NCBI GenBank assembly: GCA_932521035.1
Contig: OW051495.1
Location: forward strand, 5,270,001 to 5,334,000
Source: Oscheius dolichura
Lineage: Eukaryota > Nematoda > Chromadorea > Rhabditida > Rhabditidae
Length of the DNA stretch: 64,000 nucleotides
Direction: 5' to 3'
Every line of letters begins with the position of its first letter. Positions within the stretch are counted from its first letter, which is position 1. The position numbers and the translations under genes are program-made. Positions 12,146 through 21,611 of the stretch are shown piece by piece. Under the pieces are notes generated by a model that saw only the letters and a list, made by a program, of their open reading frames with translations, had not been told where the DNA came from and ran no database searches.

Positions 12146-15100
12146 ATGGGGAGTAGACCGGCCACGTCATCCGATCCGGCAGATGCCACTTTCAGTTACC
12201 TCCTGGACAATCAGCTGTGGTTGGTTTGACTCTTTTCAGAAAGAATCAATATTTCTAGGGGGCCCTACTGTTATAATTGTATGAACCGATGGATGGAGAC
12301 CTTTGCCTCGAAACCTGAGATAGGCATTTACATGCACTACATGTCTTCGGGAAAGTCCTGTAAACTAGGTAGGTAATTCTATCTCTTTTCAAAAGGCGAG
12401 GTCTGCTCTTTAGAAGAACTGCGAGAATTGAACGGGAAGGAGATGCCGTTCACCTTTCGCACCTTGGACCAGGTAGCTGTTCCTGCTTTTCGGCCAGCTC
12501 TGTCCCTTTAGGAGGTCCGAAAGTACCCGTGTTTCTACGAGAAGTGCCGGTTCAAGCCGCCGACCCCGGCCCCTTCTCCCCAAACCGTTAGCGAGCCCGA
12601 CAGCCAGCCCAGCAAAGTCGAAGCCAGCAAATTCATCACTCGACGCATGTTATGCCCCTCTTCCATAGACGGTGCCCATTTCAGCCATTCCCCGATCCAA
12701 TCCTTCCTACGTCGCCGAGAAACGCCCCGTGGAATTCCCCATCCTCCACGGGACCAGCTACAAATTCTGTAAGGCTGTCACCCGTGAGTGCCCTCATCCT
12801 CCCTGACTTTGTCTATTCAGTAGAGCAATGGCAGAACAAGTCGAAGGATAGTATGGAGGTCTACAATCGAATAGCCCCGTATAAACAGGAGGTCAGAGAG
12901 GCATTCGACGCCCTCAACTGGAAGGTGGGTCAAGTCAGGTGGCTCTCTAGTCTGCCCCCTTCCAGACCATCAACTGCGATGTCTGTGAGACTGTCCACCC
13001 GGAGGAGCCCTACGTGGAGCACGTCCTCTCCGAAAAACACTACCGAAATGTAACTCCAATTACTGTTTTTAGCAAGCCGAGAATATTTCAGTTATGTAGA
13101 GCCCAGCGGTGGTTAACACTGCAACACTTCGACGTCTTGGATGGTTACTGTAGGAAGCAGGAGGCGGCCATCAAGAGCGGGAAGAGGATCACGGAGCAGA
13201 AGTTGGCCCTGCAGCAGTACCCCCTCCTGGCTATGTGGAACTCTCCCTATACCAGCCAAATGCCAAGTAGCGCCCATCCTCCCAAGGCAGACAGCCCCTT
13301 TAGGGAAGGAGTTCGACGAGAAGCTGGACAACTTGTCCAATCTCCTGAAAACGGCCGACCACCGGAAACTGAACGAGAAGAACCCACTGGGAATCAAGAG
13401 CGAAGTGTGTTTCTGGTGTGGAACGTGGGTCAGCAGCATGAGCAGCATTCTCGAGCACATTCTGTCGAGGCAGCACCGAGACTATGTGAGACTGCCCCTT
13501 CCCCTCAACTCCCTTTCAGCTGTTCGAGAAGACCCCCGTCTCGGTGAAGGAGATCAACTCCTACATCAACATGGTCAACCAGGCCAAGAGACTGTCCCCC
13601 TCCCGGGTTGAAACCCCAACTCCTCGTAACCCGCCACCCCGGTCGAGCAGTACGCAGTCCTTGAGCGACTCCAACCTGATCAGGCTGCCCTTCCTCACCG
13701 GACATGAGAACCCTCCTCACCCCATGACCAGTAACCCCTTCCGTTATCTGATAACAAGTAATTCAGAAGACGAGATCGTCAGCTTGGCCAATGTGGCCAA
13801 GGACATAATCAAGGACACCCCGAAGATGAAGGGCGCCATCAACGACTCACTTCTGGAAAAGGGTCGGTGTCTCCAGTCGTGTGCTCCCTGTAACAAGAAG
13901 TTCCCGGCGGCCGTCTCCGTCCTGGAACACTCCGTCTCCATTGCCCACATTGAAGTTGTAGGGAAGACGGGAGACAGCAGTTTGTCCTTTCCAGATCACG
14001 GGAAGGCACCTCCAATTCTCGCGGCTCTACGACTACCTTCCACTGGTCGTGGTCTTCTTGGACGCTCTCAAGATCCCCCACCCGACCATTGGCGTGGATA
14101 ACATTGAGGAGTATTTCGCCAAAATCAAAAGTTTGTCCTTACTCCTGAATATTTTCATCCACGGCCCCTTTGAGAACCTACCGAAAAGAAGGTGGCTCCA
14201 CCCGAAGTCACCGCCCCGAAGTATGCGGAAGTTAAAATATCGAAGCTGGAGCAGCCGCCCACATGCCCGTTCCTCAGCCCCCGCTCCGCTCCCCGGCAAA
14301 AGTTGACTGGTAGGCCTTCCCTCGTCCCAGCCCCATCCCCATTTCTGCAGAAGTAGAGTGTCTTAATTTTACAAAGCCCTTCCGAGCTATAATTTATGAG
14401 AACGAGAAGATCAGGAAAGGCATCATGGCCAACACCGCGCTGACGGTAAGACTCGGCCGGCAGACGACGTCTTTCCAGAACATCAAATGTTTCGTGTGCA
14501 ACAAAGTCTTCAACTCGTCCTTCCAAACATGGGAGCATGTCGTCTCCGCCAAACACATCAGCCAGGTGAGAATGGCCGGAGAGGACAACTGTACCTTGGC
14601 AGGTCTACTCCGAAAACACGAGTTTCTGCTACGTGGAGGACTATCTCGAAGCCGTTCGGACACTTTACAGTACCCTGGACAAGGCCATCCAAGTGTCGGC
14701 AGACAACGTAGCCAACATCGTCTCCAGAATGGGTATGTTCTCCTATTCGACCGGTATTACCGCAACCACAGAGACGAAGGCGGTGATGCCCAAGAGTAAA
14801 AATATGCCGGTGAAGGCCGAACAAACAGCACGGGCGGCAGGGCCCAGTCTGCCTCTTCCATGTGAGTCTCCCCAGTCCCTGAAAAGCCCTGTTCAGCCAG
14901 ATCATCCTCCTCCACCTCCATCTCCTCAGCCCCCGGTCAAAAGATCCAGGGATGTAAGATGATTTCTAACGGGCGTTGTCTGAGGTTCATGAACGTGGAT
15001 TCCAAGGACACATCAGTTCTGACGGGTAAGGGCGACTGTGAGTAGTACGGTTAGTTGGCAGACGAGCAGCTGTTCACCGTATGCCGGGCAGTCAAGGCCG

Positions 15101-15520
15101 AGATTTGCGGGAACTTCCGCTGCTACGTGTCCGAATACGACCGACTGGGGCCTATCTGTCCTACGGTATGTTCTCAGGAGACCGGCCGACTCGTTTAGGA
15201 CTGTCCCGTCTGTGAGTATCGGGCGTTGGGATGTTGTGATTTCGTCGTCCATTTATTTGAAGATCTCCATTACAACAAACTCGTCGAAGTCAGTTTCCGA
15301 CCGATTCGCTTAAAACCAATAACCTAAGGCCAAAGTGAAGGTCTCGGCCTCCGATGTCCAGTTCTGGATCGAGCAGTTGATGGCCCTGAGGAGAGGCTCC
15401 TTCAAGATGGCTCCGCCCGGGGAAGACGCCGTGTCCACGTGCTGGGCGGCCATCGGAATGTCGATTGCAGATGTTCAGGCCCCGTCGATCATGTCCCTCA
15501 ACCCGTCTCATTATCTGTGA
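12146..15520 (+). CDS. Unrecognised multi-zinc-finger protein, paralog B (five finger modules)
   Basis: Tandem paralog of the preceding gene. Its N-terminus (TSSDPADATFSY, WGPYCYNCMN, ELRELNG...PFTF, VRKYPCFYEKCRF) matches paralog A, including the intron inside the Trp codon. Five CxxC...HxxxxxH fingers follow: CDVCETVHP...EHVLSEKHY, CFWCGTWVS...EHILSRQHR, CAPCNKKFP...EHSVSIAH, CFVCNKVFN...EHVVSAKHI and CPVCEYRAL...VHLFEDLHY. Helical stretches come between them, the last being VQFWIEQLMAL. The fifth module copies module 2 of paralog A (GCKMIS...RFMNVD). A Pro-rich linker lies near 14870-14950. The product is probably nuclear and nucleic-acid binding (inference). The final 24 codons lie inside a 219-bp segment that is repeated at 16564-16782. 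Exon borders were inferred by hand across about 15 introns, so details may be wrong. Confidence 0.65.
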
Positions 15521-15664
15521 TCCCCTTGCCAATTGTATTATTTTATTTGTAATCAGAAGTATTAATGTGGGTGACTGTATCCGTTGGAGGGGCGGCTACC
15601 AGGCGATGTGTCTGAAATGCCTCGGTTATCCCGTCTCCTTGGTGTGCTCACTTCGTCTTCCGGT
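15446..15664. repeat. 219-bp direct repeat, left copy
   Basis: Matches 16564-16782 over 219 bp without gaps and with two visible substitutions (T/C in the GATGT[T/C]CAGG context; G/A in GGGT[G/A]ACTG). It holds the last codons and stop of zinc-finger paralog B on the plus strand and, on the minus strand, the sequence equivalent to the bestrophin 3' end. It is followed directly by a fragment of the COG2 gene, joined at a shared GGT. Confidence 0.95.
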
Positions 15665-16565
15665 TTTTTTTATCTACTCGCTTTTTTTTGTTGTGTAGAT
15701 ATCATCGTTTTACATATATTTTCAGCTCATAAATGACAGAGCACGAACCTTCCTCACCTCGAATATTCGCACCGTCTTCGTTGATTATAGATGACTCCAA
15801 GCTATGCTTCAACAAGAATCATTTCAGTCGCACAGATTTTGATGTGCAGCGATTTATGAATCTAGCAAGAAGGTGAGTCATCCCGATGGTTACATTTACT
15901 GTTACAATTTTTAGAAGGGCTGGTCTTGAACAAATTCAAAAAGACCTTCGTCTTTATTTAAAAAGCATACAACATTCTATGATAGAACTAATTAATGATG
16001 ACTATGCTGATTTTGTACATTTATCTTCTAATCTTGTAGGATTACAGTCAGGCATTGATAAAATTGAAAAGGATATAGAGGTGGGTATTAGTTTTATGTT
16101 TTGATCAATAGATAACAGAATATTTGGATGGAATTCGAGCAGTCTACGGCAGAATCCGTTGGTACTGCAGAACAAATAGAGTTCAGATGTGATCAATTGA
16201 CATACAATCGCAAAAGACAGGTAGTTATTCTCTTCTCATTTAAATATTTGTTCAAGGCAGAAACTCGTGATAAGGTTGCATTTCTGTCCGCTCTCCAAAG
16301 GCTTCAAACACTTTTGAAAACTAATAATTCCTCAGTGATATGGTAGAGTATATATATATATTGGAATTATTCGCCATTATTTAGGTTAGAAAAAGTTGCA
16401 TCGTGTATAGTTGATCTCACCATGTATGTGAACATAAAAGATCTGGATGAAAGCAGCATTGAACGGAAAGTTTACAACAAAGTAAGTTTTTTTTAAATAC
16501 ATTTTGTATTTCTAGGAACTTTCCAAATTGGAGACCGTTTTATGTAAAGAAGGCGTTCAAAGTGC
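15662..16565 (+). pseudogene. COG2: Truncated duplicate of the COG2 5' end
   Basis: A 904-bp copy of 21530-22448. It carries the splice acceptor before the start codon, the ATG at about 15733 and the first exons of COG2, then stops abruptly at AAAGTGC, where the right 219-bp repeat begins. The two copies are almost identical. Visible differences are a shorter (TA)n run near 16350 and a shorter sequence at a small hairpin near 15696. The fragment encodes only the N-terminal part of COG2 and lacks the downstream exons, so it cannot make the full subunit. It is AT-rich inside a GC-rich surrounding, which shows that it came from elsewhere. Confidence 0.9.
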
Positions 16566-16782
16566 GGCCATCGGAATGTCGATTGCAGATGTCCAGGCCC
16601 CGTCGATCATGTCCCTCAACCCGTCTCATTATCTGTGATCCCCTTGCCAATTGTATTATTTTATTTGTAATCAGAAGTATTAATGTGGGTAACTGTATCC
16701 GTTGGAGGGGCGGCTACCAGGCGATGTGTCTGAAATGCCTCGGTTATCCCGTCTCCTTGGTGTGCTCACTTCGTCTTCCGGT
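16564..16782. repeat. 219-bp direct repeat, right copy
   Basis: Second copy of 15446-15664. On the minus strand it contains the real 3' end of bestrophin (stop at 16714). On the plus strand it contains an orphan copy of the last codons of zinc-finger paralog B. Its left edge joins the COG2 fragment with a 2-bp overlap (GC). Confidence 0.95.
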
Positions 16783-18291
16783 CGCTCTTGAAACAGTCCG
16801 AAGACAGTTCCTTGTCCTCTCCGACCCTCACGTAGGAGTGCAGCTTGGGCCGGTGTTCGGCCAATCCCCGGCTGTGGGCCGTGTGGGGCAGCGACTCGAT
16901 TCGGTCCTCCCTGTTCTTCCAGAAGAGGTCATCCTCAAACTCGGCTGAATCTGGCTATCGAGGGACACCGGATAACTTACGTGGCTCGAACATCTGTAGC
17001 TGGTTGATGATGGCGAAGCAAGTCTGGATATTCCTGTCCAGGATGTAGTTCAGCTCGATGTCGCTATAAATCTCTTTAAGCTATGTAACGTCCGTTACTC
17101 ACTCGTCGTCCAGGCCAAATGGCCTCATGAGGTCCTGTCCCACCTTGAACCAGCCTACAAATTGAGTTGCCCAAGAGTGAGGGGGAGTCTCACCGACGAA
17201 GAAGAGGAACTGGACGATGAGAAAGACGGGCAGCGCCAAGTCCACCTCCTTCCCAGAGTCGACATCCGGCAGAAGTGTTTGTCTGCAACATATCGGGGGT
17301 TCCCGGTTTACCAGAGAAACAAACGAAATACCTTCCAAAGAGGGCGAAGAAGAAGAAAACATATGTGGCCAGGGCGGCGACCTGGGTGTAAACAAGGGGA
17401 ACACACAGCCAGTCGTAGCAGTAGAGACGGCGGAGCGACTGCCGGTACAGCTTGAGCTCCGTAATGAGGTGGTTGAGGAGGGAGGTCGTCGGCTTGTTCT
17501 CCTGAATACTTCAACTATCCCCCGCAAAAAGGGAAAGGGTACCTCTTCCTCTTTGCGCAGTATCTGTTGGACCCAATGGAGAGGCGTCATCCAGCGGAGG
17601 GACTCGCAACTCTCCTAAATGCCTCTGTTCAGCCCTTCATCCTCCGCCTACGTCGATCTTCTCCAAGATCTCGTATTCCTTTTGGGTCAGTAGACCGGCC
17701 GAGACGAGACTCAGAACGGTGGGAAAGCGCAGTCTGATCTTGGAGGATATGTCCCGCCTGAATAATTGACGGTCTCCTTTGTCCGACCGCCTACCAGGCC
17801 AAGGCGGAGGACAGGTTGATGTAACGGACTATCACATGCCGCCTCTTCTGGCTCTTCTCGTCGGAGGCGTGGATGACCGTGCAGAGGATCGAGACCAAGT
17901 CCTAGGAGATGAGTAGAAATAGGAAATTAGAGACTTCGGGCCAGGAGAGACACTCGAACTGTCGCCACCAGCGCTGGACGACGTTTGACACATAGAAGCC
18001 GAGTAGGAAGGTGAGCGGGATCAGGCGACAGTAGCCATCGAACATTCGGCAGACGGCCTCGAACTTGCGCCTGGAATGGACTGCCACTGGCAGCTGAGGC
18101 CACTCCTACCTCCATTTCTCGACATCCTCGTCGTCGTCGAAGAGATACTGTAGCCCCAGGATGTAGAACAGTCGGAGAGAGTAGAACATGACGAGGTAGA
18201 CGAGCAGCTCCTTCCACACGGACCGCCAGATGGAGCCCTTCCACCGGAGCAGCAGATGCAGAGGGGCAGAGCCGGAATACGAGATGGTCAT
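16714..18291 (-). CDS. Bestrophin family chloride channel
   Basis: The first exon begins MTISYSG and carries [16 protein letters not shown], the typical bestrophin N-terminus, followed by a hydrophobic segment. Later exons hold [21 protein letters not shown] (filter and neck region), [52 protein letters not shown] and [20 protein letters not shown] (the acidic Ca2+ clasp region after the last membrane helix). Bestrophins are pentameric Ca2+-activated anion channels in the plasma membrane. Introns are 30-40 nt. The C-terminal cytosolic tail is short. The last exon, after a GTGAGC...TTTCAG intron, ends at a TAG in the right 219-bp repeat; without that splice the frame stops a few codons earlier. 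It converges on zinc-finger paralog B, apart from the inserted COG2 fragment. Confidence 0.9.
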
Positions 18292-18923
18292 CTGGCGACG
18301 GGAGGGAGAGGCCGGCAGCGGTCGCGGGAGGTGCCTTGAAATGTGTTAGATGAGTAATAGGTTGGCAAAAAGTGAACGAGCGTTGAATCAATACGGAAAG
18401 TAGGGAGACCCATTCAGCCGGTGGCAGTGTCAACAGGATCGGTCCCGGTGTTGCATTCAATTTGGGCTTCGGTTGTCCTGGAAACGGAGAAAAACCAAAA
18501 GAACCCGATGTTCTCGGGTGGCGATTTGACCGGGAAATAGAAAGAATTTGGCTAGCAGTGAGAAGAGGATCTAGTACAATATATCGAATTGTAAATCAAC
18601 AAGACAAGGTCAAGGCGGCGAAACAGGTAGAGGTCATGTGGATAAGCCGGGCAAGCGAGAAGTGGGCATTCGTCTCTTAGAATGGACTAACTGTCGAGAG
18701 TTTGAGTGAAAGATCGATGGTCTGAGAAATAAGGCTGCTTGAAAATCGGGCTGGCCTGTCCAGAAAACCGGTCACCAGCCTCATATTAACAATGCTGACA
18801 AACTACCCTCGAACATAGTAAACCTCCGAAAAAAAACATTGGTTTATCACAATCGAATACCGTTTATAATATTAAATAAAAAACGCACATATGAATAGAA
18901 CAGAATACTTATTCATTGTTTCT
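18292..18923. other. Intergenic spacer at a GC-to-AT transition
   Basis: About 630 bp between the bestrophin start and the COG8 stop. Composition changes from GC-rich to AT-rich across it. One 72-codon plus-strand frame (18462-18680) has no family features and no splice context. The left part is the probable bestrophin promoter. AATAAA-type signals for COG8 on the minus strand lie near 18870-18905. Confidence 0.4.
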
Positions 18924-21256
18924 TCATCCCCACCCATCATCTCCAGTCCAATCGTTATCGCCTTGAACATTTCCTTCAGCAGTTTTTACACCTGGAGAAT
19001 GTATAGATGTTGAAATAGCCGTTTCTGGTTCCGAAGGCAGGATGATTCCATTAGTTGAAATGATTTGGGACATTTCGCCATTTTCCTCCATCTTTTCGGT
19101 AGTGCTCGGTTCCCCAATATACTCCTGAGTTAATATCTCATCATCTGGATCTCCCATAGAAGAAGAAGAAGCTGCATCGCAATTGTGGATTGAATTTTCT
19201 GACTGATCGGTTTTTTTAAGAACGGCATCCACATCGATGTTTGACAATGACTTCTTCCGTAATATAGGCAGAAGGACCTCTTCGATATATTCTGAGCCGT
19301 CAGAAGTAGCAGCCAACTCTTTTGGTTCAAATTCAGTAAACGTGTTCTGAATATGAAGACTGCAATTATTTCAGTATAAAAACCTACATATTGCTGGTGA
19401 GATATTGTAGTCCCAAATAACCTTCCCACCATTTCGAAAGGAAATAAAGATCGAACGCAGTTAGAGAAAAACGGTGCTAGATGAAGACAGATAATTTTGA
19501 CGCCTCTCGAGAAAGAGAAAGAAGCATGGAATGACGAAAGCCATGATAAGACTGATACTAACGAATCTCGCAATATATTAACCACGGATGGCAGCTAAAC
19601 TGTTTAATTAGAAGGATGTTAGATCACACTTACTAAGACAGAAGTATGGGAATATCGCATGCTATTTAGAGCAGTTAAAATCTCATTTGCGTAAACGCAA
19701 ACTTCATCCCACATTGAAATCTCTGGCGATGGAACAGGGACTGATTCTGTAAGAATATAAACGACATTAAGTTTGCAAAGAAAAAAACATACTGCCTAAA
19801 TCAACTGCTACCTCATCAAACATGCTAGCATCACCGCTAAATATGGATAACACTTTAACCTCGTTTACAAGCCTATATTATAAAGTTAATTTAGTGGGCT
19901 TATATGGGACTAACCTTGAGGTGGCTTTTCTGATCGCAGATCTGAAACGGTCTAGAACTAAGGAGTTTAATGACTGAACAATTAAAGGGCGAAAATCAAG
20001 TCCCATTCTTCCAAAAGTAGCAGCGGTAGACATAATTTTCGACCAAACCGAAGCCATGTCAACACCACTTCTTAAACGGAGTGTAAATAGCAAGAACGAA
20101 AAAACAACTACTTCATTTCTGCTCTATGGATCAAATCTAGTAGCCGAGAAATATTCCTTGCAGCCCATTGCCCAAGGATTGCAGAAGGTGCGCAAGGTGG
20201 CCACTGCTCCCAGCGGGGGTCAACAGCAGGCTGAAGCGTAGATAGCGAAAAAAAGGTTATAAACTCACGTCGTGCTTTATGACTTCATTTTCAGGGAATA
20301 CCGAAAGATAAAGTACAAGCGTATCATGCATACAAGTGCGATACACATCGATGGCAGCAATTGCAAAGTCCGCATGTGACTGAAGAAAAAATGCGAATAA
20401 TACTATTAATGTTCCTACAGAGATGTCGATCAGCTGTTTTTCCAAATATAGATCTTTGTGCTGTAGGATTGACACTCGAAGTTGTGTCGGTGATAAATAA
20501 GGCATCTTCCGTACATTATTAACAACCTAAACTATTGTTGGAAAAATTCTAAAATTGCTACCTGTAAAGATATTGCGAGATCCATTGGACCAGCAAATTT
20601 ATTGAATAATTCCTCTAGTAGCAAAGAGCGAGCTTCAACCAGTTTATCGGCTACTGTCTAAAAAATATTTTCATCGCAGATAATAGTGAGCGAACCTTTA
20701 CAAGGGGGTTTTTAATCATAGAATGCTGCTGCATAAGCATACCATAGTTGGTTAAAGAGTATGCAGCCTCGTAATAACCGGATCTGATGCATAGTTCCAT
20801 TCTCTAAATTAATTTTCCAATTGTAAAAGTAAACCTACAGAGGGTAAAGCTAGCATTTCCCATAGAGGGCTACTAATATTACTGGCAGCTTTGACAGTTT
20901 CTAATTCAACAGATAACCCTTTCGATATGTTTTGAAAAAGCTTCATTTCCGATTGCAATTCGGATATTTCGCCTGTTACTTCACGCAGCCTGTCATTCAT
21001 TTCAGTGAACTAAAATCAGAACAATGTTTGCAGTAAAACCACTTACAATTTCAGTACAATCCTGAGTAGTCCTACCGGCAGCTGCATATGTTCCGTAATT
21101 ATTGAAAGCTAGATCACTTATGTTTTCTTGTATTTGTTTTAGCTGTTCAATTATTTCTGCCCGCTCAAATCCTAAATTACACTGTAAAATACCCAAGTTT
21201 TATGTTAGACATACGAAGTTGCTCAGCAGTGAAACATTTGAGCTCGTTCTCGACCT
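18924..21256 (-). CDS. COG8: COG8, conserved oligomeric Golgi complex subunit 8
   Basis: Exons on the minus strand include EIIEQLKQIQENISDLAF, NNYGTYAAAGRTTQDCTEI, MNDRLREVTGEISELQSEM, RMELCIRSGYYEAA and GVDMASVWSKIMSTAATFG followed by RMGLDFRPLIVQSLNSLV. These match the order of COG8 motifs (LAFANYKTF, the coiled-coil, VRNGYYEEA, FGLSFSRVGADFR). The C-terminus is an acidic, low-complexity tail ending DWTGDDGWG. COG8 belongs to lobe B of the COG tether, which recruits vesicles for retrograde transport within the Golgi. The 5' end is unresolved: the exon starting after a CAAATAG acceptor at 21256 is in frame but has no ATG, so a short first exon remains to be placed. It lies head to head with COG2, another subunit of the same complex. 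Confidence 0.82.
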
Positions 21257-21611
21257 CTATTTGAGAAGCCACTTCCATTTATCAGATGAACAAAAATTAG
21301 GAAAAAAGTGGATATATAAATTAGCACTCGGAAAGAGGTGAAACTATTTCAAACGTTTCCAAACGCCTGACGTGGAAACCTCACGGCAGCCACGTATTAG
21401 CCAACAAAATCTCATTTGCTTCTTTTATATATGTATACGCTTTCCTTATTTATTCCTGTTTATTTGTTCACTTTTAGTTTCATAGAAAGTAGCCTACAGG
21501 AAGAATACTATGTATACAAAGACAGCTATGGTTTTTTTTATCTACTCGCTTTTTTTTGTTGTGTCTACACAACATACATATCATCGTTTTACATATATTT
21601 TCAGCTCATAA
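21257..21611. promoter_or_regulatory. Shared divergent promoter region of COG8 and COG2
   Basis: The roughly 350 bp between the two oppositely oriented COG subunit genes must hold both promoters, and perhaps the first COG8 exon. A perfect 8-bp inverted repeat with a 2-base spacer (TGTTGTGT / ACACAACA) lies at 21557-21574. The TTTTCAG acceptor ending at 21604 precedes the COG2 ATG by 7 nt. Confidence 0.55.

Noticed and set aside
18462-18680. 72-codon plus-strand frame
   Set aside because: Lies in a spacer, has no homology and no acceptor or poly(A) context.
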